Below, piece after piece: positions 13,665-26,645 of a stretch of 64,000 nt of DNA. The translations under genes and the position numbers were made by a program. The stretch is taken from assembly GCA_024449915.1 (NCBI GenBank), contig JAMZAV010000773.1:124001-188000 (forward strand), given 5' to 3'. The stretch's first letter is position 1. Every line of letters starts with the position of its first letter. Source of the stretch: Sweltsa coloradensis. Its lineage: Eukaryota > Arthropoda > Insecta > Plecoptera > Chloroperlidae. The notes under the pieces were generated by a model. That model did no database searches and was not told where the DNA came from. It saw only the letters and a list, made by a program, of their open reading frames with translations.

Positions 13665-15405
13665 CAGAGACGTTAAGTATGTGCAACTGCTTGCTTGTAA
13701 TCCAGCTCAACGCTATTTCACACCTTGTCCATCGCACAGTGAAAGTGTTTCTAGGTTATGTGCCAACTAAATTCAAGGCCAAGAACAATCGACCGCTTCT
13801 TTTACGTCCATAAACTACCTCAAACTAATCGTTCATATGCTGCGAACTTGCACTATTTTTGTTAAAGCAACAACAAACAAGACTTACTTACGTTCAATTT
13901 CAAGAAATTGTGGGAGAATCTTAATCAAAATATATTAAAATGTATAATTATTACGATATACAAACAATCTTGAGGTTTACTTTTCTAAATGACATGGATG
14001 GTGAGAATTTAAAGAATGTGTGACCTTCCGAATCTGAGTTCAGTGTACTTATAATATGTGACCGTGTCGAAATAACCTGAGAAAACGATTAGTTTATTGT
14101 TATAGGCAAGCGTTTTACATTAGAAATCACATAGCATTTTACTCGTTTCTACTGCTGTATGACTGTGTAGTATCCAAGGCTAAAAAGAAAAGTATATTTT
14201 TGTGGCAAATGACATTATTTAACCTCAAAAACAAAAAATCTCATTTTGTGGTTGTACATGTACGTGTATACCGGGCCATTATATTATTGAGCAATGTTAT
14301 TATTACTTATTATAATGTTAGTACGTATCAGTTTTAACGAAGGAGTCCTCTCAAGCGACACAAGACCGGTTCGCTCTGCGTATTATTATATTTCTTCTAT
14401 GCTTGTTTACGTTTTGTTAGTTAACTAGCACTGGCATCCTAAAAACAATCGATTAGCATTAATTATTTGAAATTGAGAGCGAAACAACTGTTGCATCACA
14501 CTAAAGCATGATATACACTTACGTGATGCGATGTTTGCATGTGCTAAACACGTTGTTTTGTGAAGTATTAACAATTTATGTGCATATCTATTACTATTTG
14601 TTATGTTTAGCATAATCAGCACGTTGATTTGAATTGGAATCGTCAATACTAAATAAATACAATAGTACAGTAATGTAACACTAAGTGGCAATTACATCGA
14701 AGTAGGTTAAAAAAAATAGCAACACACGCATGCGGCATGGTCGTTTGGATATCAAATGTATATTCTAGAACAAGTATTGTGTATTAATTACCAATATACA
14801 TTGAATGTCCAATGGTAGAAATGCATTATATATTTGGTTTATTTAGTTTTTCTTTCGCCAAAAGTGTTGGCCGCTATTGTGCTTGACAGACCGGCAATCC
14901 CGCAAAATACCAAGTTCACCTGAAGAGTGGCATATTTCACTCAATGTATAATTTCCACGGTAAGAATGTAAAATAAAATTTACATTTTTCCTTCGCCAAG
15001 CAAAAAAATAAATCATCTCAATAATATATCTAAATGTAGGCCTACACAGTTTAAAATAGTTTGGATGTTTGCAAAAGATTGAAAAGGTTTTGATTGTATT
15101 TGTTACTTTTGATGTAATTAAAAAAACATCGGTTAAGCTTTGGAGGTTGGGTTGTAATATACTTGTTAAAATAAACGACCTTCTCTTTTGAGCTCACGAT
15201 GTTTTCACACAGCCATACCTTATGTTTACATTTGGTGATAACTATATAATTTGAAACCATAAAGCCACAGACAGCGCGAATATAGTATTGTATTATGCGG
15301 TATTCTATACGTTATTTCTCAGCAAAACCTTCATATTTTTAATTTACCATTCTTCGTCTGCGGTGACACACATTTCCTAGATCGTACGTACTGACTGAGT
15401 AGTGA
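13665..15405. other. AT-rich non-coding DNA
   Basis: Only the SINE-1 tail at 14889 is recognisable. One TAGGCCTA lies at 15037. Confidence 0.45.
14889..14975 (+). repeat. SINE-1, 3' tail fragment
   Basis: CCGCAAAATACCAAGTTCAC and CTGAAGAGTGGCATATTTCA match the tail of the copy at 36222. The head and body are absent. Confidence 0.5.
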
Positions 15406-15890
15406 TTTCAATTTCAATTTATTCATTCGACCCATACATGGTAACAGATATAACCCCTCTTGAGAGAGAGGGAATGAATAATCTAATATAATATAATAAT
15501 CTAATAAATAAGCAACACGTCCATAAATATGATTCACATGATAATGATGGAAAATATAAATACTAATAAGGAAAAGTGGAATTTGAAAATAAGCGAGTTG
15601 CTATTAATAATAATAATGAGATTGATATAATATATTATTTTATGAAAGTATAACTGGAGAAGAGAATTGTTCGATGAGGTGATTTACAATTGGTGCAAGA
15701 TAATGGTACAGATGAAAGTAAGAGACATAATGATATGGAGGCATATAACTAAAAAATCGTAACCATATGTTACAATTTTAGTTTACTTTGAAACAGGACT
15801 TAACAGGTGATATATCATTGCTGAATTTAGCTAGAATATCTGTTTTTATTTATTATTATTTAATTGTTCATTATTTATAATTCTTATTAT

Positions 15891-16471
15891 TTACATGGAG
15901 AGGTAGTCACTAACCGAGTAGAAGCTGTTTGCTGTGAGATATATTTTTAACTTGTGTTTGAAGGAGGGCAGGGGGGGGGAGGTTTTTATGTTTTCTGGGA
16001 GCTTGTTGTAAAGGGTGGAGGCAAGGTACTCGGGGCCCAGTGCAAAAAGGCGCAGGTGGTGGGGTGGCCTATGTATGTGAAGGATGGCTCTTGTGTTGTG
16101 GCAGTGCACAGACGCATTGAGAGGGAAGAGGTTACTATTTGTGCGAACAAAGAGTGCAGCAGACTGGATGAGTGTGCATGCTAGAGTTAGAATTCCTAAT
16201 TCCTTAAAGAGCTCCCTACAGGAGTGTTTTCTAGAGACACCCGCAATAATGCGTATCGCTCTCTTTTGGAGGATAAATATTCTATTTGCTTGGGGGGAGG
16301 CTCCCCAAAATAGCAGGCCATAGGATAAGTGAGAGTGGATGGGGGCAAAGTAGACTTGCAATAAGATATGGGGGTGAACAATTTGTTTGAGCTTACGGAT
16401 AGAGTAGCATCCAGATAAAATTTTGTGGCAACATGGTTAACATGGATAGACCAGTCGAGTTTTGCGGTCAA
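15891..16471 (-). pseudogene. LINE ORF2 C-terminal region, frameshifted
   Basis: Two overlapping frames carry the typical end of Jockey/CR1-type ORF2 proteins. LDWSIHVNHVATK and a segment around HILLQ in one frame pass to APIHSHLSYGLLFWGASPQ, LQKRAIRIIAGVS, the LGILTL block and a final LPENIKTSPPLPSFKHKLK in another. This region follows the RT and thumb domains in intact elements. The stop is at about 15891, followed by the 3' UTR. Confidence 0.75.
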
Positions 16472-16773
16472 TGCAAGGCCGAGGACTTTACACTAGAAGC
16501 GCGGGGGATTATATCAAACTCTAGATGAACTAGGGGACTAGCCAGTGGGATCTTATTGGGAGTGTGGAAGTATAAGTATACCGTTTTAGAGCGCGAGATG
16601 TAGAGTTCATTGTCGCGGCTGTATGATGACATTTTGGCCACTTGGCTGTTAATTAGGGGGCAAGTGCTGAGAGGGATGATGTTTAGGTAGGGTCAGCAGA
16701 GGGCTGGAGTCATCCGCATATTGTGTGAGAATACCCTCATCCAGAAAGGTGGCCTGATCATTAACATATATGA

Positions 16774-17220
16774 TTAGGCTAGGGGCCCGAGTATGGAACC
16801 CTGGGAAACCCCACAGACTATGGACAGAGATTTAGAGCGGGTTTTGGTGACGGATAGACCATTGGCTGTCTCGATTTCGACTACTTGAGAACGGCCGGAG
16901 AGAAAAGAGGAAATCCAATCTAAAGCGATCCCTCGGATGCCATAGGTATATAGCTTTCCGAGGAGAATTTTGTGATCTATCGTATCAAAAGCCTTTGTCA
17001 TGTCATAGAACACTCCTACCGCGTGGTCACCTTTGTCCAAAGCAGAGTAGAGAGGGGAAAGAAAACTGAAGATTGCGCTTGTGGTGGATTTGTTTTTCAA
17101 AAAACCATGCTGAGTAGGGAGGAGAATGTTGTGATAATTTAGAAATGATGATAGACGATCATGCTTGATGTATTCATATATTTTGGAAAAAGAGGAGAGC
17201 AGGGAGATGGGTCGATAGTT
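16774..17220 (-). pseudogene. LINE reverse transcriptase core fragment
   Basis: The fragment begins with NYRPISLLSSFSKIYE, a hallmark non-LTR RT motif. It is followed by QHGFLKNKST, the catalytic F-x-D block FYDMTKAFD (first metal-binding aspartate), DHKILL, a GxxLDWISSFLSGR segment and GVSQGSILGPL. The frame then breaks. The second catalytic block YADD is found just beyond in another frame at 16709-16720, preceded by YVNDQ. All RT landmarks are therefore physically present but the gene is frameshifted. It joins the fragment at 18868-19807 across the transposon. Confidence 0.85.
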
Positions 17221-17221
17221 A

Positions 17222-18867
17222 CCCAGCAAACACACAAATTCACTTTTGTAACTAATCGGTACTGGTTTGTTAAACCCCACATGTCAATTTACTGCCGTGT
17301 GCCGTTTCGCGTGTTTTCATGATTGCCGTCTCGTCACCGTTCCGTTATCTGCTTTTCCCCTTGCGTTGCATGAATTCTTGTATTAATAACCGGCACCAGA
17401 TTGTTACCGATCGGGCACTGTCAATTGTCTACCAAACCCATAACCTTTTACTGCCGTACAGTCTGCCCTTTGGACCTTAATACGGCACTCAAATGGCATA
17501 CTATAACTTTTATTATATAAAGAAACAAGAGAGATGTTTTATTATATTCATGCTCATTTGGTGTTCACGTTTTGTTATTAATTGCTGTTTAGTATATGTA
17601 TATTGGAACCATTTATATTGTGTATGCTTGTATACATGTACAATACAGTAAGGCAATATAATTTGCTAATTTTAGCCAGTGAAACAAAAAAGCATGTTGG
17701 AATTATTACTGAAATCAAATCAATCTAGACCCTAAAGATCTTTCAACACGAGTTGTATGTATTATATCCATTATCCAAGCACCATGATAATGAATACATT
17801 ATTAATTTTCGGTTACCGCCACGGAGCCACAAGCGTACCACCATTGAATTGTTTAAGCAGATAGTTCTGTAGCTTTTTTGGCCTGCTAACATTTTCTCTT
17901 GTAATGCAGTTAAATTGAAAATTGCAACAACGTGTAGAGAGAAGACAAGTTTCACTTTTTACCAACTGAGACAAAAAGATATGAAGATCTCTCATGAAGT
18001 CATTTAATTTTGGTTGCATATGGCAATAGACTTAGTACCGTTGTCTTTAATACGTATCATCCAGCATCGCATCGGACAGCCCATAATTTATTTATGCAGA
18101 TGCACCCGCCCCGACCTATATCAACAACAAGAACAAAATTTCGAACATGCGCTTTAAAACAGAACTCACATGGAATAATATTATTTACTGTACCCACAAT
18201 AAAAATATACTGTACACCATTAGTATAATAATATACTGAACATAACACATCCAAAATAGTTAAAAGGCGATACAGATAGGCCACAGAGCAAGCGCACAAT
18301 AACTACAATTCAGTCAAGTCGATTTGCTGTTGTATCTATAGGTGATTATGCCCACTCACGTTCAAGCTTCGTCGTGGCGCAACGGTTAAAGGCTTGGCTT
18401 ACAGATGGAGAGTCCCTGCTGGATCGAGTTCGAGACACGTAACTTGAAACTTTATAATTACTTGCAATTAATATGTGATGTGTATCCACCTACAGTCTAT
18501 CGACTGGTGTCAGAAATTACTATGAAATACCTATATATATAACCGATATTATATCAATCAATCTTTTTTGTTTTGTTTTTATAGTTACATATTTTGCTCC
18601 TGGATCGCGCTACGGATGATACGTTGCCGAAAGAGTGCCGTTCTAGTGACGAGATTGGGAATTGCATGTCGTTGCATGTGCCACTTGGCTGCTGATCGGA
18701 TAGCATTTTGGTGACAGTTTGTTGCCATGTTCTGCTACTGTATTGTTAACATCAAAGGGGCCATAAATTCAGCGTTTCGGTAACTTGCTGTGTTGACAAT
18801 ACGTCACCCACATTAATAAAAAGTGGGTGCCGTTTGGATGCCAAATTAAGAATTTGTGTTTGCTGGG
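17222..18867. mobile_element. Non-autonomous DNA transposon A (CCCAGCAAACAC termini)
   Basis: The termini are perfect 12 bp inverted repeats: CCCAGCAAACAC at 17222 and its complement ending at 18867. A TA dinucleotide lies on each side. Removing the element and one TA restores an uninterrupted LINE reading frame across the MT|NYRP motif, so the borders are exact to the base. The element holds no transposase frame. Its ends are enriched in short TGCCGT/GTGCCG/TTGCCR motifs (17290-17500 and 18610-18845), probably subterminal transposase-binding repeats. A tRNA-like sequence lies inside at 18365-18440. Its superfamily is not recognised. Confidence 0.75.
18365..18442 (+). repeat. tRNA-like sequence (SINE head) inside transposon A
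   Basis: A box A-like TGGCGCAACGG is followed about 45 bp later by a box B-like AGTTCGAGAC. The stems are degraded, so this is a tRNA-derived relic, not a tRNA gene. Confidence 0.4.
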
Positions 18868-19807
18868 TAGTCATCTGAGATTTTTTACCTTTGTGTTTGT
18901 AGATGGGGATTATTTTTGCTGCCTTCAGTTTAGAGGGGAAAATGCCATCAGAAAAGGATTGATTTATGATGTAGGCTAATGGGCCGGAAATAAAGTCCAT
19001 ACATTTAAAAAGAAGAGAGCCTGGCACCTCGTCAAGTCCATATGAGTGTTTGGAACTAAGTTTCCTAGTTACAGTAGCTACTTCAATTGGAGTGGTTGGG
19101 TGGAGAAAGATAGTTGGGCCGATCAGAGGTCGTGGGGGTTTTGGAGGAGGGGGAGGGTTAATTGATGCATTAGGCTTACCAGCAGGGTTGCACGAGTTGA
19201 TGAAGAAGTCATTAAAGAGTTCACATTGAGATGATGCGTCAGATATAACTTTACCGTTAGCGATAAGAGAGAGGTTGCATTTAGGTTGCGGGGCATTGGT
19301 CTGTGATTTAATCATGGACCGAATAGCTTTTGAGGTGTTCTTAGATTCTGATATTAAGGAGTCGTTATAGTAGAGTTTAGCTTGGCGAATGTTTCTAGCA
19401 TGAGACTTTTTTAAATCACGATATTGTTGTTTACTAGTCGAGTTGTTAGTCGACTTCAGTTCGAAATGAAGGGATCGCAAGGTCTGGGCTTCGGATCGCA
19501 GTTTTGGTGTGATCCAGGAATTGACTTTGGGTTTAAAGCGGGGACAGCTTTTTAGCGGAAATGATTTATTGAAGTGATACAGGAAAGTGGTAAGAAAACT
19601 AGAGAAGAGTACATCTGCATCTCCAGGAGTTGACAGTGACTGCCAATTTTCTGCACTTAGCCGTGTTAGAAAGTTGTCTGTATTGTTGGGACTGAAAGAG
19701 CGTTTCATTACCTTCATTTTTGGGGGGTGGATTTTGGAGAGATAAAGGTTGAGAATGAGGAGGTAATGGTCAGACAGGCCAGGGTCAGTAGAGCTGACGG
19801 AAAACAA
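18868..19807 (-). pseudogene. LINE ORF2 fragment: endonuclease C-terminus, linker and RT N-terminus
   Basis: About 312 residues of open frame start with GLSDHY, which contains the conserved SDH of APE-type endonucleases. It continues through a basic linker rich in K, S and N to the first RT motifs (KLAKII-like segment and PIYKHKGKKS). The frame then runs into the inserted transposon at 18867, so the last codons are foreign. Upstream, the endonuclease continues in other frames to about 19974 (a segment resembling ETIDTPTRV...SLIDNIF), showing a frameshift near 19800. This is a non-functional relic. Its continuation on the far side of the insertion begins at 17220. Confidence 0.78.
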
Positions 19808-20325
19808 TGCTGGGTCGAGAGAAGTGAAAATGTTGTCGATAAGAGAGCAGCTAGTGGCAGTGACACGGGTTGGTGTATCAATGGTTTCAATGATATTGAA
19901 GGAGTGGACCAGATCGAGCAGTTTAGATCGGGATGGTGATTAAACATCACAGTTGAGTACAAGTGCAAACACACGTGCTCCTGTGATTAATGGCTTAGCT
20001 GTGAAAAGTAACCGTAGAAATTATTGTTCAATAGATCTACGACGTTCGCTTCGTTTGTGACAGACGTGCAACTTTACATTGACAGTCATGCGATGACGCG
20101 ACTTATTTTCATCACTCGCTTTGGAAGTGTCGGACAAAGGAATGGAAGATCAAAGGCTCTATAAAGGGCAAAATAAGGTCGAAATCATGCAAATTACCTC
20201 TTTCATGATAATTGACGGACCATTCTTTATTGCAACTGAAGCATGTTAAGCTTGTGTGCAAAGCAATTGAAGGGAAATTTACATTATTATAAAAAACAGC
20301 ATTGTTTGCTTTGTTGATTTGTCAA

Positions 20326-20392
20326 GGGAGTTTCGACATTCGTACGCTCGATCAAGGGCTCGATTCCCGGTTGGGGCAGTGATGGCTTTCAT
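20326..20392 (+). repeat. tRNA-like 3' half (degenerate SINE head)
   Basis: GGCTCGATTCCCGGTTGGGG matches the box B region of SINE-3. The 5' half is unrecognisable. Confidence 0.4.
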
Positions 20393-20574
20393 TGTTGCCA
20401 TAGCATAATAAGTTACAATTAATCATAATCATTACAATTAATTGTATGGTAGAACGGAAGTAAGATTGTGTTGTTTAGGACACATGAAAGTGACAAATAG
20501 CCCGACAAATAGAAAGGACAACCAATTTAAAAACAAATGCCAATCAATTTTTTCGCGTTTTTTTTGTTGTTTAA

Positions 20575-21217
20575 AGGGGTATTTAACCGCTAAACTCAAA
20601 AAATATATTTCATTCAGGCTAACTAATAATGAATTTAGCAATTAACAGTAAAATTATTGGGGCCACCATGACGTCCTAAAAAATTGGCAAACATGACATT
20701 TTTCGAGCTAGGTCCCATTGGCAAAAATCTCCCATAAGAAATAACATGGGGACGATCTTTATGCCCCGTGACCTTGGAGGATTTTGATCCAAAAAAATAT
20801 TGGCCATTATTGACGTACTCGACAGCCTTTTCTGTAAATTCTCTATATTTTGTTTTGTTATTTGGGCAAGTAGTTCGGTCAAAATATGCCGATTACCAAG
20901 ATGGGGTGTGATTTTGGAATGCATATTTTTGCGTGTTTGAGGGTATATTTGGGCACAGTTTCAAGACAGGATGTAAAAAATGGTAATTTGAGGTTGGTAC
21001 TATGCTCTAGTATCTATGTGGACCAAAAAAGAAGCAGGTTAAACCCGATTTAGAAAATTTTCCAAATCACCAATTTTCGCCAATTTCTGGATCAAAAATT
21101 TTTAAAAATTCGTGTTAAATCACAGCTACAAGATATAATTTTTTAAACAGTCATTTAAGTGTAGTATTGTGCTATAGATCACGTGGTAAAAAATGTTTTT
21201 TGGGGTTTTCAGCCCCT
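20575..21217. mobile_element. MITE-like element with AGGGG...CCCCT ends and TTAA duplication
   Basis: TTAA occurs at 20571-20574 and 21218-21221. Between them, the left end AGGGGTATTTAACC and the right end GGTTTTCAGCCCCT form short imperfect inverted repeats. The 643 bp interior is non-coding and AT-rich. The target choice is again TTAA, as for the element at 12986. Confidence 0.55.
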
Positions 21218-22159
21218 TTAATACAATTTTTAATTAATGGAAATAGTTTTATTTTTATAATATTCCAATTTGTTAATAAGGAGATGAGGCAAGGGGGTGG
21301 GAGCTATCTAACCATTGTATTGGTTGACTCGAAAAGTTAGGTTGGACTTGGCGCGCACACCTATACGTATAAACAGTCTTGCAGCGTCATTTAACCACAT
21401 TACACGAGAAAAGTTATGAACCACGAAAGGATATTTTCTAAGGCAAAATAAAATTCGCCTTTGGGCATTTCGACATCAGTAACACTGAAAACTAAATTTA
21501 AAACCATTTTCTAGGCATGTTTTGGTGTCGGTTTCTAGAAATAATCACCTCTATATAGGCTATGCCTTATCATGGCACATAAACCACGACAACGGGGCGT
21601 CCTCAAGTATGGGAACGCCGTTTAAAAATACCGTTCGTTTTCAATCGTCTCTAATTAACATATCTATTTGAAGGTTCTAGTCTACTGAGATGCTTTAAAT
21701 AGACAAATAACATCCGACAAAACATCTCGCACTTTTTATCCTGTAATGTTTTTCTCTTGTCCTTCACAACAACCATGGGTCGTTGAACGCTAGAAAGTAA
21801 TAGTCATGACCGAATGATGCCTTCGCTATAGTTTCAACGGTAATTTATTTGATATTCTTAAAAAAACTTTGACCTGTTTTAAAACCATCGCAAGATTCAG
21901 TAGCGCACTACACAGATGGTGATTAACAATCTGGCAAGTGTCAGAATGGGATATATAGTAACGCACTGCATGGGAGAGGACAATTTAATTTAAATTTGTT
22001 CAATAATCTTCACGGACTAATTCTGCAGCCATGCAATCCCCTGACCTGGCAAAAGTATTAAATTTAAAATGTGTCAATTTTCACCAAATGATACAAAAAT
22101 TTAATTTTGATTGCTTATCGACCACAATCCAAAGACAAACTTCACCAAGTAATTTAATA

Positions 22160-22362
22160 ATTTCTAATTTTTTATTTTTAATGGGAAGCCGACCCAGGGT
22201 GTAATTCATGCCCCTCAGATATCTAACAATGGGTATGTTGAGGATAGTCAGAGGGCTATTTATAAGAGGACTCAATCCCCTCGAAAAAAAACTTAATTCA
22301 GGATTGCCGGTCTCGACGGGGTTCGAACCCGGGACCTCCCGAATCAGAGCCAACACTGTCGG
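22160..22362 (-). repeat. SINE-1, tRNA-derived, near full length
   Basis: Read on the minus strand, a tRNA-like head (GCTCTGATTCGGGAGG, box B GGTTCGAACCC) is followed by the shared body and the GGGTCGGCTTCCC tail. A T-rich stretch on the plus strand marks the A-rich 3' end. Confidence 0.65.
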
Positions 22363-22740
22363 TTTATCATTTCTGTAATCCAGCGTAACTTGTTTTTGCT
22401 GCTTATGGTATAATCACATAGCGTGCCCCATTGCACAGTCTCCCTCAACTCCTCGACATATCTTCTTGTTACATGTAGCTCGGCACACGCCAACTGATAG
22501 GCCCACTCCATGATAATAAAACTAGCTAATGTAAACAAACCCATTGAATTCGAGTGATGTTGATCTGGTGACAGTCGCAATCAATCACCAACATGTGTTT
22601 GGCACTTTGCAGAACACTGTTCGTGTGCCGACAAGGAGATATCTCTCTATGACTCTGAATAATATGTTTTCTTTATTATTAATATTAAATATAATAGTTT
22701 TTTAAGCATCCATATAGCTGACTTTTCACGAGATCTATAC

Positions 22741-22972
22741 ATTCTTTAAATAAGTGTTTATTGGACATACACTGCTCTTTATCAATATTTATTTGTGAGA
22801 TGACGACTTTTATTCAAAAATAGTTTTCCTTTGTCAACCTCCAGTTTGAAAAAGATTTAATTAAAAAAAATCCTTTGTTTGAGTTTGATTTTTTAAAAGT
22901 AAAAGTCGAAATATGACAAATAAATATTTATAAAGAGCACAGTTATATCCAATAAACACTTATTTAAAGAAT
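22741..22972. mobile_element. Foldback MITE, ATTCTTTAAATAAGTG termini
   Basis: The first 16 bases and the last 16 bases are perfect inverted copies. Weaker complementarity continues for more than 50 bp (a TTTATTGGA segment against TCCAATAAA, CTCTTTAT against ATAAAGAG). The total length is 232 bp and nothing is encoded. Confidence 0.7.
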
Positions 22973-24871
22973 AAATACCTGTTCTACTAGTTTATTTTAT
23001 CTAGAGCTGTACATGTTTTTAATTCCTAATACGTTTTTTGTAGAGATGATGTCGAGGAATATAATTGTTAGATAGACTTTATGCGAACATGACCAATGAA
23101 AAGTGTGAGCGGTGTACGCAAACATTAGTACTTAAGTAAACCTTACTCATTACATTACGACGGCTTATTGATATATAATTATGTGGATGCTATGTCTGCC
23201 ATTGTGGGCGTACATCCTGCGTTTGTTTCCTAACGAACCGTGTTTACCGTATGCAGGTTGGCATGGGCGTGTTGCGTATTAATATACTACTCGCCATTAT
23301 CTCAATTATATCATCTATGCAACCAGGAGGCGGTAAACTCATAACACTAAGAGTACCTGCACTGCCCTGAGAATTATAATCATTATGAGTTCACCAATTA
23401 AAAGTAATTATTAATTAATTTTAATTGAACACGTAAAAAATACAATTTATTGATGTTTTGTATTAAATGCAAATGCCCTGCTGATCATGATGTTAAATAT
23501 CTAGTTTGGAGATAATATCAGTTATTTATTGTGAATTCTCAACAAGAATGTTGACAGTTGACAACCAATGACACAATCATGTCGGAATAAACTTTGCATT
23601 ATACATCAATTGATTATTTGGCACTCTTACAAGAAGTTTTGCAAATTGTATCCTTTACGTCGCTTATATTGAAATCTATATTTTTCTTGTACGTTTCTCA
23701 TCTGTGCAAATATTTATAATAAGTGCGAACTATTTTATCAGTTATCAAAATGCGTACATTCAACCATTCATGCTCCAGATTTCGAAGAATGAACCTCATT
23801 TGTTTACTTACGGCTTCGTGTTGCAAGAACTTATTCGTCTTCGTAATACTTAGAAAGGGATTTTACCCTGAACCCCTACCTATACGGATGCCTGTTTACA
23901 AAGCTGATAGTGATAGAGCTCAAAATTTGATTTCATACATTATAAACGTCACGTATTAAAATTGGTACGTAAACTTTGCGCTTTAGAAACCTATATAAAA
24001 CATGTTTCAAAACGCAATGCCTATATTATTGGGAATTAGTTTTGGATTAAAAACCAACCGTTCAAGAGCAACACACTGTTATTGGTTTTCAATGTTCCGT
24101 TGACACAATTTTACATCAGAAATATTTTATTTTAGGTGTTTAGGGTGTTGATAAAAATACATATTTGCTAAAAATGCTAAATTTCCTCACAATTAGAAAA
24201 TATGCTATAAATAATAACTGAAATGTAACTTATGCCTACCTCTACTTATAAATCATGTATTAAAACTACTGTCAAAATTTGACTTTATATTGTACATTGC
24301 ATTTTATATTGTACAATATTGTACATATGATTGCTGATGGTGATGACTGGACTTTACGCCTCAGGTTTTGGTGACGTAGCAAACAAATATGATAGTCATG
24401 GCAGCATCCAATCAAAGATTCAAAACTGAAATTCGCAGTAATTGTTCTATCGACTAATCGACCATGACTACTGCCTCTCTGCAATAATCTCGTTGTGAAT
24501 AAGAGCTTTGGAATTAATGATGTGAAATGGTTATCGTTATGTTTTATTTTGCGTAGACAGTGACTTTAAAATGCACTGTTATCAAGGTTGAAATTAATAA
24601 TGCTAATAACAATTATTCTTTTTGCTGACAATTACCACACATTGTTTTAACATAATGTGTAAGACCTACATTTTATTTGAATACATTTCTTATGCATAGC
24701 GTATCACCGGCCATACATTCCTCTTATCGGGGTCTTATTTACCGTTCACTATTGACAATAACACACAAACCTTAGTAGATTTCACGGGGTCACTGCACCT
24801 TGAGAACACAATTTGTATCTTAATTAAAATTAAATCAGCAACTTATAACGTTCCCCTATAGGCCCGCTATT

Positions 24872-25115
24872 GTTAACTTCAGATGTGGACTCAAGTCCAT
24901 CAGCTCTTGGCTCAGGAATTTGTAAACGGTGACTTTGGAGCCGTCCTAGCAACGAGGCACATTGCATTCTAAGGTTGTTCCGAATTAGCCTTGTTGATTC
25001 TGGTGCTGTCCGCGGGTGGAATCGTGTCCAGCTTGATAGTAGTTATAAATCAGTTCTGTGACTGAGTGGGTAGACTCTAAATACGAATTTATTTATTTCA
25101 TTCATTTAATTTATT
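24872..25115 (+). repeat. SINE-2 copy, internally deleted
   Basis: It shares GGACTCAAGTCCATCAGCTC, CGTCCTAGCAACGAGGCACA, CCTTGTTGATTCTGG and ACTGAGTGGGTAGACTCTAA with the copies at 36404 and 57706. It ends in an ATTTATTT-rich tail. The block carrying ATATCGATCTTTGG is missing. Confidence 0.7.
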
Positions 25116-26127
25116 TATTAAATTATAAACCACGGGGATGCACCAAATAGAAATGTCCATGCATTCCATGCTCAAAGGTGAATAATCGTCCTTCTGTATT
25201 GGGGAATAGTCGTGGGGCTCGAAGCCTCTCCCCTTGTATTCTTTAGTGCCTGGTGCGAAGCACCTATAAAAATCTGATGTGTGCCAGAGTTGGACGCTGG
25301 ATAATCAAACAAACAAACTCATGGACGTTTGGGGTTTGTTTGTATGGAATGACCTCTTCTCTATGAAAGTGGTATACTATTAAATATCTATATGTAATAA
25401 TATATATAATGTATCATACATACATACATAAATACCCATCTTTTTTGGCGAGGTTCTATAAAAAGTTGGAATTTAAGTGCTAATACTAGGCTCCATTTAA
25501 TTGTACGTGTTTTTATAAGATGATTGCAAGTAAGCAATTGTTAAGAAATGTAACACAAGATTGGTTCTTCAAGCATATAAGAAGTATGTTGCACACTTAT
25601 TATTATTAGTGTGTCAAAGGTGTTAAAAATAACAATGACTATGTGACTTGTCAGATGAGATTGGCCCATATAGGGCGTTGCTCCTGAGGTATCGACTACA
25701 CAGCTAAAAACAGCGACTGAATTGCCGTTAATTATAACAGATTTAGCAGAGGTGACAATTTTTTCCAAACTATAGAAAAAGTCGCATGTAGTATAGTTGT
25801 ATTGACTTTGGTCTGTTTTCAATTTAGTTTATATTTTTTTAATTTAACTGTCAATGATTAGTTATTGTTGTTGGCCAATTAAGTATTTCGTTAGCCAACT
25901 ATAGAACACATTGACTTATCCATCCAATTGCAATTCAGTATCTTCGAGTATCGTTAGAGGGATTTGCTACGAGAGTATTTTAAACAATAGAACGGGTACG
26001 GAAGATAATTTATTTTATGGTTATTATATACCACGCCTGGCTCCGCATTCGAGTCTAAAATGGATCAGGTCCGCTATTAGCATGAGTATATATTATACTG
26101 TGAGAGAAAACAATGTTGTAATATTGT

Positions 26128-26290
26128 TGGTGGAGGTGCCGGGTCCCAACTGTATCGGGACTTAGCCCCGCCCGCTAAACCAAAAACATTCTGTGTAATC
26201 TTTGTTGAAAAACCGCGGGTCTATCGGATGCTATGTTCGGTTTTCATCGTGAGACGTGACACTTGCACGCACGCACGGTGACAGACGTGA
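26128..26290 (+). repeat. Repeat starting with complement of a tRNA-Ala 3' end, copy 1
   Basis: TGGTGGAGGTGCCGGG at 26128-26143 is complementary to a tRNA-Ala-type 3' end including CCA. About 100 bp later comes CATCGTGAGACGTGACAC and ACGCACG repeats. The same pair of landmarks occurs at 55385-55505. Confidence 0.45.
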
Positions 26291-26329
26291 CGAATATACA
26301 TGAGGACATGCGTTTTAGGCAAATTACTG

Positions 26330-26645
26330 TTCACTCTGCCGACTGACACACGAGTGCAGTCTGAAAGTTTGAACATATCTCACGAAAGTGAAAATATAGG
26401 GCTCTACAGTAACACATTTCTAAAATTTGTTTTAAAATAATTCATAAACAATAATAAGTTTTCTCGAATTTCGATTTTGTCAAAAAGTTCAAAATTGACT
26501 ATATTCGTGATTTTGTTTCTGGCTGATTAAGACAAAATTTGTAAAAATCTATGACCGTAGGGCTGTTCATGTATGCTTCAATGAGAAATTTGCAAAGTTT
26601 CATAAATGTCGGATGCTTCTTGGCCGAGCGAATAGGTATTTATTT
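26330..26645. repeat. Dispersed repeat F, copy 1 (GGGCTCTACAG / CTTGGCCGAGCG)
   Basis: It shares AGTGAAAATATAGGGCTCTACAG, a segment ATCTATGACCGTAGGG and GGATGCTTCTTGGCCGAGCG with copies at 33903 and 37098. The better-preserved copies are inverted repeats, so this is likely a decayed foldback element. Confidence 0.55.

Larger units (their letters stand above)
15406..19974 (-). mobile_element. Jockey/CR1-type LINE, 5'-truncated and split by a DNA transposon
   Basis: Read on the minus strand, this element runs from the C-terminal part of an APE endonuclease (about 19970-19780). It continues through a linker and reverse transcriptase to a conserved C-terminal region (about 16470-15891). A 3' UTR follows, ending in a tail of the form AATAAATTGAAATTGAAAT near 15406. 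The 5' end is missing, the usual result of target-primed reverse transcription. It carries several frameshifts and cannot be active. A 1646 bp transposon (17222-18867) interrupts the RT domain. Clade assignment is by resemblance of the RT and tail and is approximate. Confidence 0.8.
21222..24871. other. AT-rich non-coding DNA with a SINE and a MITE
   Basis: Contains the SINE-1 at 22160 and the foldback at 22741. The remaining DNA shows no coding or structural signal. Confidence 0.45.

Noticed and set aside
15954..16323. Plus-strand frames over the LINE C-terminus
   Set aside because: They are antisense shadows of the minus-strand LINE coding remnant.
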